Positions 9,910-20,200 of a DNA stretch of 64,000 bases are shown piece after piece. The notes below the pieces were generated by a model. That model saw only the letters and a program-made list of their open reading frames with translations, was not told the origin of the DNA and did not search any database. The stretch comes from Ignavibacteria bacterium (GTDB lineage Bacteria; Bacteroidota; Ignavibacteria; Tepidaquicellales; OLB5). The stretch spans positions 65,125-129,124 of the forward strand of contig JAUQWQ010000158.1 in the NCBI GenBank assembly GCA_030835085.1, in the 5' to 3' direction. Each line of letters opens with the position of its first letter. Within the stretch, counting starts at the first letter, position 1. Made by a program: the position numbers and the translations under genes.

Positions 9910-11484
9910 TTACCAGCTATACCCATTTGATTTAAGCCACTCCTTAGCATCATTATCACCCAGTCTTGCAGCACTTTGGAAGCTCCCTGCTGCCTTTTCC
10001 TTGCTGCCTGAACCAACGAATGCTACACCCATATTATAGAACCCAAATGCAGAATTCGGATTTATCTCCACAGCCTTCTGGAAATCAATGATCGCTCGTG
10101 AGTAATCTTTCATTTCATTATAAATATATCCCCTGTTAACCAGCGCTTTTTCAAATGCGGGATTCAGCTCAATTGCTTTTGTGTATTCTTTTATAGCTGA
10201 CTTATACTCATTAATTTCAGTGTAAGCCCTCCCCCGCTGGTAATAAGCTTCCGCAGAAGATGGATCCAGTTCAACTGCCCTGTTAAATTGCTCCAGGGCT
10301 GCTGAAAAACTTTTATTATCATATTCAACGAGACCTTTATTAATAAAATCTTCCGCAGTTGGTTGATAGACCGGTTGTTTAATTTCTTCCGGTATCAGCT
10401 CTTCCTTTTTAATTTCCTGAACCGGCTCTTCTTTAATATCAACCGCAACAGTTTCTTCCGTTTTAGCCTCAGGCAGGGGTTCTTCAATTTTTGTTTCCGG
10501 TATGAACTCCTCTTTCTTTACTTGGGCAACCGGTTCTTCCGGCTGTACCTCTGTTATATTTACTTCACTCTTAACTTCAGTTGCCGTTTCTTCTGTTTTG
10601 AGCTCAGGAGTCTGTTCGTTTTTTGATACTTCCGGCATGGGTTCTTTTCGTATCTCTTTGCCGGGGACATCAAATTTAACATTTGCAATCGGCTCTTCAG
10701 TCTTTACTTCTGTTGCCTGCTCTTCCTTTTTAACTTCAATTATAGGTTCTTCTTTCTTAACTTCCGTTACCGGTGCTTCCGTCTTTACTTCGGTTACAGG
10801 TTCTTCCTTTTTGATTTCAGTTACAGGTACCTCAGTTACAGGTATTTCCGATTTAACTTCAGTAATTGGTTCTTCCTTCTTAACTTCTGTTACGGGTAAG
10901 TCAGATTTAATTTCAGTTACAGGTTCTTCTTTTTTGACTTCCTGTGATATTTCTAATTTGTTCTCACTTTTCAGCTTATCAAGTCTTTCAGTTGCATCGG
11001 CAAAATCGGGTTTTAGCTCAAGCGTCTTTTTATAATCATTTGCTGCATTAGTAAAATCATCTTTTGCCAGATAACCATTACCTCTCAGATAATAAGCTTC
11101 ATAGCCGGCAGGGTTCAGTTCAGTAACCTTTGTGAAATTCTCAATAGCCGCAGCATAATCTTTCAATTCATAATTCACCTGTCCAAGGTTCATATATGAG
11201 ACTTCACTTTTTGGATTAAGTTTAATAGTTTTTAAATAATCGTTTTTCGCCATGCCAAGATTATTCAGCTTCCTGTAAACATTCCCCCTTTTCAAATACG
11301 CGTCAGCATATTTTGCATCTACTCCTATTGCCAGAGTATAATATGTTATTGCCTCATCATAGCTGTTCGATTTCTCAGATTCCATGCCGGAATTGTAAAA
11401 CATAACCGCGTCTTTATCCTGAGAAAAAAGATAATTAAATGGAATAATACAAATAGCGAAAATAACCAGTATAGTCTTTTTCAT
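9910..11484 (-). CDS. TPR-repeat secreted protein with long EEPVTEVK-type repetitive linker
   Basis: TPR motifs at both ends ('AYYLRGNGYLAKDDFTNAANDYKKTLELKP', 'AEAYYQRGRAYTEINEYKSAIKEYTKAIELNP'); signal peptide; central low-complexity Lys/Glu/Pro/Val/Thr repeats. Confidence 0.85.
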   Translation of the reverse strand: MKKTILVIFAICIIPFNYLFSQDKDAVMFYNSGMESEKSNSYDEAITYYTLAIGVDAKYADAYLKRGNVYRKLNNLGMAKNDYLKTIKLNPKSEVSYMNLGQVNYELKDYAAAIENFTKVTELNPAGYEAYYLRGNGYLAKDDFTNAANDYKKTLELKPDFADATERLDKLKSENKLEISQEVKKEEPVTEIKSDLPVTEVKKEEPITEVKSEIPVTEVPVTEIKKEEPVTEVKTEAPVTEVKKEEPIIEVKKEEQATEVKTEEPIANVKFDVPGKEIRKEPMPEVSKNEQTPELKTEETATEVKSEVNITEVQPEEPVAQVKKEEFIPETKIEEPLPEAKTEETVAVDIKEEPVQEIKKEELIPEEIKQPVYQPTAEDFINKGLVEYDNKSFSAALEQFNRAVELDPSSAEAYYQRGRAYTEINEYKSAIKEYTKAIELNPAFEKALVNRGYIYNEMKDYSRAIIDFQKAVEINPNSAFGFYNMGVAFVGSGSKEKAAGSFQSAARLGDNDAKEWLKSNGYSW

Positions 11485-11610
11485 AGCCCCGTCAGTTTTT
11501 GATTTATACTAAATTAATATATAATTGCTAAAACTGCACTACCAGAAATAGGTTTACGGTTGGGATATCTTAGCTAAATAAAGGTCTGATTGTTAGAGCC
11601 GTATAAACAA

Positions 11611-11632
11611 ACAAGGGGCAACAGCCCCTTGT
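11611..11632. terminator. Hairpin CAAGGGGC...GCCCCTTG
   Basis: Perfect 8-bp stem. Confidence 0.6.
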
Positions 11633-11641
11633 TCTAACTTC

Positions 11642-11720
11642 TGCGGAGAGGGAGGGATTCCTCCGAAAGGAGTCCCTTTGGGAGAACCCTCGATAGAAGG
11701 TGACCTCCTATGAAGGTTTT
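11642..11720 (-). pseudogene. Partial, interrupted copy of the adjacent tRNA-Ser 3' half
   Basis: GCGGAGAGGGAGGGATTC and AACCCTCGATAGA.GGT match the intact tRNA-Ser at 11792..11881, split by CTCCGAAAGGAGTCCCTTTGGGAG. Confidence 0.65.
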
Positions 11721-11791
11721 GTCCCGATGTCCCGGGTTTGCTTTGGTCCAATAAAAAAGCAAGTATTTGCATACTTGCCTTAAAATGCTTG

Positions 11792-11881
11792 CGGAGAGGG
11801 AGGGATTCGAACCCTCGATAGAGGTTGACCCCCTATGACGGTTTAGCAAACCGTTGGTTTGAGCCACTCACCCACCTCTCC
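11792..11881 (-). tRNA. tRNA-Ser (anticodon GCT)
   Basis: Minus strand GGAGAGGTGGGTGAGTGGCTCAAACCAACGGTTTGCTAAACCGTCATAGGGGGTCAACCTCTATCGAGGGTTCGAATCCCTCCCTCTCCG; class II length with variable arm and anticodon stem-loop ACGGTTTGCTAAACCGT. Confidence 0.94.
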
Positions 11882-11970
11882 GAGTTTGTATTTGGCTCAA
11901 TAGACTGCAAATTTACAAATTATATTGATTTTAATAAAGGGTAAGATTTTTCCAAAATTCAGGGATAATA

Positions 11971-11995
11971 AGTGTCAGGTCAGAGACCTGACACT
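11971..11995. repeat. 11-bp perfect palindrome flanked by 10-bp direct repeat
   Basis: AGTGTCAGGTC-AGA-GACCTGACACT; flanking AGGGTAAGAT at 11938..11947 and 11998..12007. Confidence 0.7.
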
Positions 11996-12007
11996 ACAGG
12001 GTAAGAT

Positions 12008-13297
12008 CTACTTCTTAAAATCTACATACATATCCTCAAAATTGAGTATCATTTCCGAAAATTCGCCCATGTAATCCTGTCCAAGGTTGCCAAAATAGCC
12101 TTTATCGTGATCTTTAATATTCTCAGCTATAACCCGCACTTCGCTTAGCTTTAGTTTAGAGTTTCCGATCTTAAGCAGGAGTTCTTCGATCCTGAATCCC
12201 TTAACTTTTACTGTACCTCCGGCGCCGCCAAATTCAATATCCTCTGCTTCATATTTGCTTTCTATCTTCGCCTTGTTTCGCAGGTAATATGATGAGTAAA
12301 GCATGGTTGCCTTGGCGCCTGTATCAAAAGTAAATGCAAGTGAATCACTTCCGTCAATAACTTCAATCGAGGGAATGAATCCATCTATCAGCATGTTGAC
12401 AAGTGTTCCCGGTGTTTTTTGTTTGGGAATAAATATCTTTTCACTTCTAATATGAACTTCCTTCATTTCTTTTATCACCGGTAGTCCGATAATACCGTTT
12501 ATCACATATAGTCCGCCTGCAAAACTTAATGATTCATCCGGCATTACAAGGAACAGTACATTGCTTAATTTTACACTGCCAATTTCAAGCAGTTCCGCGT
12601 ACGCAAGCCGTGATTTTATCATTTTTCCGGTAACCGAACCCACCTCGATTTTTCCTTCAAGCATTTTTAGCTTCATCTTTTTCGCATAAGTATCGTTCAC
12701 CACCGAAAAATTCGCACCTGTATCAAAAATGAACTCCTCATTTACTCCCCCGCATTTAACGGGAATATTTATCAGCCCTGCCAGGTCTTTTTTAAAAGGG
12801 ATCTTTGAGTCCCCCTTAAATTCTGCACCCTGTTTTTGAATATTCTCAGCAGCCTTCCATATCACCATTGAATTCCTGGTATCAACATCTTCTGCGGAAT
12901 CAAGCAATGATGCGTAGTTCTGCAGTATATATTCCGTACAGAAAAGTGCATCTTTATAATCAAACATGTTGACTGAATTCTTTATTCTGGTTTCATAAAG
13001 CAGCAACTTCAGTGAATCCAAAATGCTCTCTGAATGTTTTTCAATCAGCTGGTTAATAACAGTATTTGATTCAGCATTTTTGTGTCTCAGATTCAGTATC
13101 AGAGCATTTAAATACAGTTTTTCCCACTCACTCAGCACCGGGTTATCATAATTATCAGCAAACCTGAACAGGTCCTTGTTCTCGTGCAGCATCAGTATTG
13201 TGTTGAACTCCCCGCCAGCAGAGTGTTTAGCTGAAAAAGCATTTTCGGAAAGAATGCTGCCCGTTAAAACTACCATCAATATAATTGTTAGTTTCAT
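12008..13297 (-). CDS. Secreted retropepsin-like aspartyl protease family protein (two DTGA motifs)
   Basis: 'EEFIFDTGANFSVVNDTYA' and 'LAFTFDTGAKATMLYSSYY'; ORF opens at 13396 but MKLTIILMVVLTGSILS at 13297 looks like the real signal peptide start. Confidence 0.8.
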   Translation of the reverse strand: MKLTIILMVVLTGSILSENAFSAKHSAGGEFNTILMLHENKDLFRFADNYDNPVLSEWEKLYLNALILNLRHKNAESNTVINQLIEKHSESILDSLKLLLYETRIKNSVNMFDYKDALFCTEYILQNYASLLDSAEDVDTRNSMVIWKAAENIQKQGAEFKGDSKIPFKKDLAGLINIPVKCGGVNEEFIFDTGANFSVVNDTYAKKMKLKMLEGKIEVGSVTGKMIKSRLAYAELLEIGSVKLSNVLFLVMPDESLSFAGGLYVINGIIGLPVIKEMKEVHIRSEKIFIPKQKTPGTLVNMLIDGFIPSIEVIDGSDSLAFTFDTGAKATMLYSSYYLRNKAKIESKYEAEDIEFGGAGGTVKVKGFRIEELLLKIGNSKLKLSEVRVIAENIKDHDKGYFGNLGQDYMGEFSEMILNFEDMYVDFKK

Positions 13298-13379
13298 AGT
13301 ATTATTATTTATATGTACAAAGTTAATTAATTGATAAGGGTAAGTATTGTAAAAAAACGACACTGCCTGAAAAAAACAT

Positions 13380-14192
13380 TCAGATAAGTTTTTCAAGATT
13401 AATTTTCTTCTGCCTGGTTACATACTTACAGGGAAGCATCCCTGTAAATTCTTTGAATTCGCGGTAATAATGCGACTGGTCGTAGTAGCCTGATTCAACC
13501 AGAACATCAAAATGACGAAAGTCGTTTTTCATCAGTTTCCTGGTTACGTTATGAAATCTCACAATTCTGCAGAATTCCTTCGGTGAAAGTCCTGTCCTCA
13601 TATGGAATTTTCGCTGGAACTGCCTGGGGCTGATATCCAGACACGGGTAAAAATCTTCAAGCTTGATATTACCTTTGCTCGATATCATTTTTCCTATCAT
13701 ATCAGAAATTTCATCTTCCGCAGGCGGGCATTTCGCTTCATACTTTGCTCTCAGGAATTCATTAATAATACTGATCCTATCCTTAATACTATTACTGTTT
13801 TTGGTTTCTGATCTTATTTTATTGAACAATGGAACTGGAAAAAGATCTCTCAGATTCACGCCCTTATTTATAGTCAATTCACAATCTATACCAAACAAGT
13901 GCTGTCCTGCAGCAGTAACAAATCTATATCCAATTACTGTGAGATGAGGAGATATTTTGAAAGGAACATTCTGCGTATTTGGGCCTGAAAGGAAAATTGC
14001 TGTATTTTTTAAATTGCGCGGGAAAATAAATATGAGGGTGGTTGTAAAATCAGTAGTTAAATGGAAGTGTTTATCATTACCTGAAATGGATGCTGTTCCA
14101 AAAATCCATATCTTATCAACAACATGCTTCAAATCAACGGGCGGCGTTAACTCTTTGTATCTATAGCTTGTTTTAGGATTGATATCTGTCAT
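13380..14192 (-). CDS. AraC-family transcriptional regulator
   Basis: C-terminal HTH 'ISPRQFQRKFHMRTGLSPKEFCRIVRFHNV...DVLVESGYYDQSHYYREFKEFTGMLP'. Confidence 0.87.
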   Translation of the reverse strand: MTDINPKTSYRYKELTPPVDLKHVVDKIWIFGTASISGNDKHFHLTTDFTTTLIFIFPRNLKNTAIFLSGPNTQNVPFKISPHLTVIGYRFVTAAGQHLFGIDCELTINKGVNLRDLFPVPLFNKIRSETKNSNSIKDRISIINEFLRAKYEAKCPPAEDEISDMIGKMISSKGNIKLEDFYPCLDISPRQFQRKFHMRTGLSPKEFCRIVRFHNVTRKLMKNDFRHFDVLVESGYYDQSHYYREFKEFTGMLPCKYVTRQKKINLEKLI

Positions 14193-14244
14193 TTGCCCAA
14201 ATTAGCAATAAGGGCAAACAAAAAAAATGTAAAGGTTATTACAG

Positions 14245-14511
14245 TTAATAATCCATGAACCGGAATCGTTTTTCAAGTAAAACAGGATCTGCAATTTCAG
14301 AAACAGGGTCATTATCCATTGCTGAATCAAAATTATGTATCATTTTCTCCATATGTAAGCTGTTATCCCTTGGTCTGCGAATCTTACTGATCTCTTTTTC
14401 AAGAGCATTTAATCTGTTTTCAAGTTCTTCAAGAAAAGATATTTCTTCCATTTTCGTAAAAGTATTATTTTTGAATAACATTAATTTTAAATTTCCGGGT
14501 AATAATATCAA
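14245..14511 (-). CDS. Small hypothetical protein with short coiled-coil stretch
   Basis: 88-aa ORF 'EEISFLEELENRLNALEKEISKIRRP' in the gap between two genes. Confidence 0.45.
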   Translation of the reverse strand: MILLPGNLKLMLFKNNTFTKMEEISFLEELENRLNALEKEISKIRRPRDNSLHMEKMIHNFDSAMDNDPVSEIADPVLLEKRFRFMDY

Positions 14512-14574
14512 ACCTATCTTCGCAAGAGCTGAACTGCTATAAATTACTGCTATATTAAATGTGGGGACAATTAA

Positions 14575-16122
14575 TCAGGAGTAAACAAACCTCGTTTGAT
14601 AATTACTTCCCCGGAAATTAATTTTATAATTAGTGCCGTTTGAGGGTAAAAGTTCAATAGTGCCTTCAAGCTGGTTTACCAGCATTTCGATAAGATGCAT
14701 CCCGAAACTTACGACATGTCCGTTTACAATATTCATCGGGATACCTATACCGTCATCAAAATAATTCAGCTCATATTCTTCGTTACCGGTGCTTTTTAAA
14801 TTGATCTCAATTTTACCATTTTTTCTTCCCCTGAATCCATGTTTCAGCGAATTTGTTGTTATCTCATTTACCAGCAGTCCGAATGGAACAGCAGTTTCTA
14901 TTGAAAAATTAATGTCCTTTGCGTTTACTGATATTTTAACATGATCTTTTTGTTCGCTGTAGCTTGAAAGCAGCTGACTTGAAAGCCCGAGTAGATAATC
15001 TTCCATATTTATTTTTGTAAGATCGGTAGACCTGTATAGGTGCTGGTGAATAAGCGCCATAGACCTTACCCTGTTTTGACTGATGGTTAACTGGTTTTTC
15101 AGTTTAACATCATCAACAGCTGTTGACTGTAGATTTAGCAGGCTGATAACCAGCTGAAGATTATTCTTAACCCTGTGGTGAATCTCTTTGAGCATAATTT
15201 CTTTTTCTTTCAGACTATGCTCCAGTCTTTCAGCTATATTCTTTTCAACGGTAATATCATCTTTTATAGCAATAAAATTCGTGATAAAATCATTATCATC
15301 TACAACTGGTGTTATTTTGATACGCTCCCAATAAAGCTCACCTGACTTTTTCCTGTTTTTAATTTCACCCTGCCAGACCTTTCCTGTCAATATTGTGGTC
15401 CAAAGGTCTTTGTATTGCTCACCTGAAGTAGCACCGGATTTTAACAGACTGGGGTCTCCGCCGATTGCTTCATCCCTGCTATACCCAGTAAGATCAGCAA
15501 ACTTTTTATTAACGTATTCAATCCTGCCGTTAATATCTGTTATAACTATTGTATTCGAAGACTGCTCAACAGCGGCTGTCAGACGTTTTAAATTTCTTTC
15601 AGATTCTATCCTGGAGGTCATATCCCTTGATATAATTACAAGGTTTTTTATGCCTTCATTTTTATATTTTGCTCCGGCTGATTCAAGATAAATATAACTG
15701 CCGTCTGCTTTCCTGAAACGATATGTACTGATAATTGATTTACCCGGAGATTTAAGACCGTTAATAAAATCGTTATAAACACGGTTCAGGTCATCTTTAT
15801 GAATAAATTCAAAAGCATTTTTCCCAACCAGTTCATCATTTGTATAACCCAATAAATCCACTATTGAATTGCTCTCATACAAAATTGTTCCGTCAGGAGT
15901 AAGCACCGTAATTATATCTGTTGAAAGATTAATAAGAGATTTCAGAACTTCATCGGTAACCGGATTAAAATTTCCATCGATGAACCGGGGATTTTCATTT
16001 GAATAATTTTCAACACTCTCAGCTGCATCTTTTAGAACAGAGCTTTCGTATGATGAGTTTTCATCAAGGTAAATTATTTTATTTAGCGCTTGCTGCATCA
16101 GCTTTTTCTTTTGATCTTTCAT
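14575..16122 (-). CDS. PAS-domain sensor histidine kinase (HisKA_2 type)
   Basis: PAS repeats; '[27 protein letters not shown]' H-box; 'GLLVNEITTNSLKHGF' N-box. Confidence 0.9.
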   Translation of the reverse strand: MKDQKKKLMQQALNKIIYLDENSSYESSVLKDAAESVENYSNENPRFIDGNFNPVTDEVLKSLINLSTDIITVLTPDGTILYESNSIVDLLGYTNDELVGKNAFEFIHKDDLNRVYNDFINGLKSPGKSIISTYRFRKADGSYIYLESAGAKYKNEGIKNLVIISRDMTSRIESERNLKRLTAAVEQSSNTIVITDINGRIEYVNKKFADLTGYSRDEAIGGDPSLLKSGATSGEQYKDLWTTILTGKVWQGEIKNRKKSGELYWERIKITPVVDDNDFITNFIAIKDDITVEKNIAERLEHSLKEKEIMLKEIHHRVKNNLQLVISLLNLQSTAVDDVKLKNQLTISQNRVRSMALIHQHLYRSTDLTKINMEDYLLGLSSQLLSSYSEQKDHVKISVNAKDINFSIETAVPFGLLVNEITTNSLKHGFRGRKNGKIEINLKSTGNEEYELNYFDDGIGIPMNIVNGHVVSFGMHLIEMLVNQLEGTIELLPSNGTNYKINFRGSNYQTRFVYS

Positions 16123-16471
16123 TTAATACGTCGTACACTTTCTCAAACTCCATTGCTTTATCGAAAAAATGCTTTGCACCCAGATTTTTGCATTTATCCC
16201 TGTAGTATTGGTAGTTTAGATTGGAAAGTACAATTACATAGGGCTTGAAATCAAATTGGGCAATTTCTTCAAGCACTTTGATACCGTGACCGTATTTAAG
16301 TGAAATATCCAGGATAACATAATCCGGATGCAGTTCCTTTATGAGCTTCACGGCTGTATATCCATCTGAAGCCCGGCCTTCTATCCTGATATTTTCAAGA
16401 GGTTCCAGCAATTTAGTCAGTTTTTGAACAACCAGATCAGAATCTTCGACAATTAGCATGTTGTAAGGCAT
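16079..16471 (-). CDS. Response regulator receiver protein
   Basis: 'MLIVEDSDLVVQKL', 'DYVILDISLKYGHGIKVLE', 'VIVLSNLN'. Confidence 0.87.
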   Translation of the reverse strand: MPYNMLIVEDSDLVVQKLTKLLEPLENIRIEGRASDGYTAVKLIKELHPDYVILDISLKYGHGIKVLEEIAQFDFKPYVIVLSNLNYQYYRDKCKNLGAKHFFDKAMEFEKVYDVLNERSKEKADAASAK

Positions 16472-16589
16472 TTAATTATAAATTTCTTACAACAAATATA
16501 TCTTAAAATGAGAGATATTAGTAAGAGCAGAAAAAATGAATTCAGTGTAGTTAATTATGTTACATTATACTATTTCAAATTACTGTGTT

Positions 16590-17234
16590 TTAGTCAATTA
16601 AGTTATTATGCATAGCATACTGTGTTAGTTCAACATTAGAGTTCATACTGAGTTTTTCAAGTATCCTTGCCCGGTAGGTGTTTACAGTATGTACACTTAT
16701 GGAAATTTCTGCGGCAATATCTGTGGCTTTTTTACCTGATGCGATCTTAATGAATACTTCGTATTCCCGGTCAGAAAGATGTTCATGAGGCAGTTTATCC
16801 ATATCATCTGAAAGTATATCAGCCAGCTTTTCGGCAAGGGCTTTGCTTACGTACTTTCTTCCTGTTAGTACCGTGCGTATTGCTTTTACAAGTTCATCCG
16901 GAGCGCTTTCTTTGGTTAAATAGCCTGATGCACCTGCTTTTAAAGCCCGTATAGCAAAGCGGTCTTCAGGATGCATACTTAAGATCAGTATCCGGTACTT
17001 CTTTTTCATTACCTTAAGGTCTTTCAGAACATCAAGCCCGCTTTTACCGGGCATAGAAATATCCATTATCACTACATCAGGATCAAGTTCCTTAATGATG
17101 TTTAAAGCTTCATTGGCATTCGAAGCTTCACCAACAATTTTCATGTCAATTTCATCCTGAATGGTTTTCTTGATCCCCTCCCGCAAAAATGCATGATCAT
17201 CAGCTATAATGATCCTGATTATTTTTTCGTCCAT
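16590..17234 (-). CDS. NarL/LuxR-type response regulator
   Basis: 'IIIADDHAFLREGIKKTI', 'DVVIMDISMPGKSGLDVL', LuxR HTH 'LSDREYEVFIKIASGKKATDIAAEISISVHTVNTYRARILEKLSM'. Confidence 0.94.
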   Translation of the reverse strand: MDEKIIRIIIADDHAFLREGIKKTIQDEIDMKIVGEASNANEALNIIKELDPDVVIMDISMPGKSGLDVLKDLKVMKKKYRILILSMHPEDRFAIRALKAGASGYLTKESAPDELVKAIRTVLTGRKYVSKALAEKLADILSDDMDKLPHEHLSDREYEVFIKIASGKKATDIAAEISISVHTVNTYRARILEKLSMNSNVELTQYAMHNNLID

Positions 17235-20200
17235 TATTGTTCTGCCGGAATAATTATTTTTAAAATTGTACCTTTATTTTTTTCACCTTCAATAGTCAGT
17301 TTACCTTTAACAGAATATACACGTTCCTTTATTCCAACCAAGCCTAAAGACTTTGCATGCTGAATTTCATCTTCTGTAATTCCACGCCCGTTATCTTCAA
17401 TAGTAAGATAGATATTATTTCCGATTACTGAAAGACCAACTTTTGACCTTGCTGCACCTGAATGCCGGGCAACGTTAGTTAACGATTCCTGTATAATTCT
17501 GAAAATAGTATTTTCAAGCTGGTGGTTAAAATTAAGCTCATTTTTTGAAATTGAAACAATGCAGTCAATTCCGGTTCTTTTGGTAAACTCCTCTGCCTGC
17601 CATTCAATAGCATCTTTTAGACCCAGCTTATCCAGAACATCGGGTCTTAATTCCCGTGCTATTCTTCTTACTGAATTGATCGTCTGGTCAGTAATATCAG
17701 ACATAGATTTAAGTCCGTTTTGAAGATCATTCCAGTCCGGTTTGCCGCTTAACTTGATTTTTTCTATCTGCCTTGAAAGAAATGCGATATCCATTTTTAA
17801 AGCAGTAAGCTCCTGTCCCAGCTGGTCATGTATTTCCCTTGAGATCATGGTTCTTTCTTCTTCCCTGATAGTCTGTAAATGGGCAGCAAGCGCATGCAAT
17901 CTTTGATTTGATTCCTTTAAACGCTCTTCAGCCATTATCTTATCAGTAATATCAGTTGCTATAACTGTAAGACCTTCAGAGGAATTATTTTTTAAATATG
18001 GTATTGCCTGTACAGAATAGAATTTACCCTGCTCTGATTCAGAGCTTCTGACCGTAAAACTTTCAGCCTGTTTATCTGTAAATACTCTCTCTAAAATTTC
18101 TACAACCCTGTTCTGTTCGTCATCATGTACCAGTTTCAAACAGCTTAAACCGATTATTTCAGTCCTATCGTAATTATTATTAAACGACCTGTTTATACCG
18201 GTTACCAGATAATTGTTATCAATTGTAAATATAATACTTGGACTGTTTTCAAAAAGTGACCGCCATTTTTCTTCGCTTTCTTTCAGTTCATTTTCCATTT
18301 TACGCCTGAAAGAAATATCTATCATACTGCCAACCATCCTGTAAGGCTTGCCTGCTGTATTTTTAAGAATATATGCCCTGTCAAAAACATAGGCATAAGT
18401 GCCGTCTTTTTTAAGAAATGAATATTCATCAAACCAGAATTCATGGCCGGAATTAACGGCATTTTTAAGACCTTCAACAATTCTTTCCTTATCATCTTTG
18501 TGAATACGATCCTCCCATGAACCGATCTTTTCACCGATTTCATTATCATTATATCCAAAAAGATCTTTAAAACCATCATTCCACCAAACATTATCTGTAA
18601 CCAGGTCCCAATCCCACAATGCGTCATTGGTAGCTTTTGTAATTAATTTGAAGCGTTCATTAGTTTCATTTATTTCGCGCTCAGCCTTTTTTTGTCCGGT
18701 AAGATCCCTGAAAAAAACCTGGGCTCCTTTTTTACCGTCCTGGAAATAAGGAATGGCAGATACCATAACTTCGACTTCTTCACCATTGGTTTTCAAAAAT
18801 TTTTCTTCCATTTCAGCGGCCGGTATACCAAGTGCTATTTGTTCCTGCCTTTTCTGTACAACCGTCTTATAATCAGGATGGATCAGCTCGTAAATATTCC
18901 TTCCGGTTATACCTTTATACGAATCAGCTCCCAGAATTTTAAAACCTTCTGGATTAATATATGTAATATTGTTATCCAGATGCACAAAGATCCCGATCGG
19001 GGCTTTTTCTACGATATTCTTATATCGCTTCTCAATAAGATGCCTTTCATTTTCAAGCTCGATATATTCCAAAGCAAATGATATGTCTTCTGATAATTCA
19101 AGCAATAATTCAGTTTCTGTTTTGCCGAAGAAGTTCTTTTTATCAGAATAAATATTATATACTGCAACAACATTGTTCCTTACTTCAATAGGGAAAGTTG
19201 CAAAAGATCTGAAACCTTTTAAAAGAGTTTCAGCTTTCCATTTCATCAGTAATGGGTCATTTTCCACATCATTGCTTACATAATATATATTCTCTTTAAA
19301 AGCCCTTACGATCGGTCCCCTTATATTATCCGGCTCATAAATAGAAATATCCAGCTTTTCAGTATAATTTTCAGAATTACCGAATTGGTACGCTGAATAA
19401 ATTTTACCGGTTTCTTTTTCCGCTAGTCCTATCCAAGCAAGACGGAACATTCCAAATTCTACGGCAAGGCGGCATGCATCTTTCAATATCTGTTCTTTAT
19501 TATTAGCTCTCAATATAAGCTGATTCATGTTTGTCATCAGCGAATAGATCCGGTTGTGATACTTTATTCTCTCACCAGATTCAAATCTTTCAGTTATATC
19601 AAGTGATGTCCCGAACATACCGGTTAATTTACCTGATGAATCTTTATTAATAATACAGTTTGTGAGAAGGTATTTTTCCTTTCCGGCAGAATCAGTTATC
19701 CTGCTTTCATATTGCAAAAATTCATTTCCCTGTTTAATTGCTTCCCTGATAGCTTTTACATCAATTTCAATTTGTTCATTTGTCGCAAAATCGGTAAATT
19801 TTTTCCCTATCATATCCTCGGGCGCTAAGCCGTATATTTCTCTGGAAGCATTGTTTACAAATGATATAATATTTTTTTCATCAGTAGCCCAGATAAGTTC
19901 ATGGGAAGCTTCGACTAAGGTCCGGTATTTGCTTTCGCTGCTGATAAGCTTCTTTTCAATAATCTTCCTTGAAGATAGATCGTGAATAATATGTATAAAT
20001 TCTACATTATTATTTCTGACTACAGCCCTTGTACTTATTTCAACCGGTATAATTTCACCGTTTTTCTTCCTGTGATTTATCTCAAATTCTGTCCCGGTAT
20101 TATTTATAACATCATTCATTTGCTTCCGTATAAAGTCAATATCATTATATTCATGAATATCTTTAATGGACAGTTTCATGAACTCACCCTGCGAATAACC

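Noticed and set aside
10502-11035. 177-aa plus-strand ORF (VTGSSFLTSVTG repeats)
   Set aside because: Antisense shadow of the EEPVTEVK repeat region of the TPR gene; low-complexity artefact.
11634-11867. 77-aa minus ORF
   Set aside because: Runs through tRNA-Ser and its broken copy; not a protein gene.
18692-19081. 129-aa plus ORF opposite the large PAS kinase
   Set aside because: Antisense to a confident CDS; no independent support.
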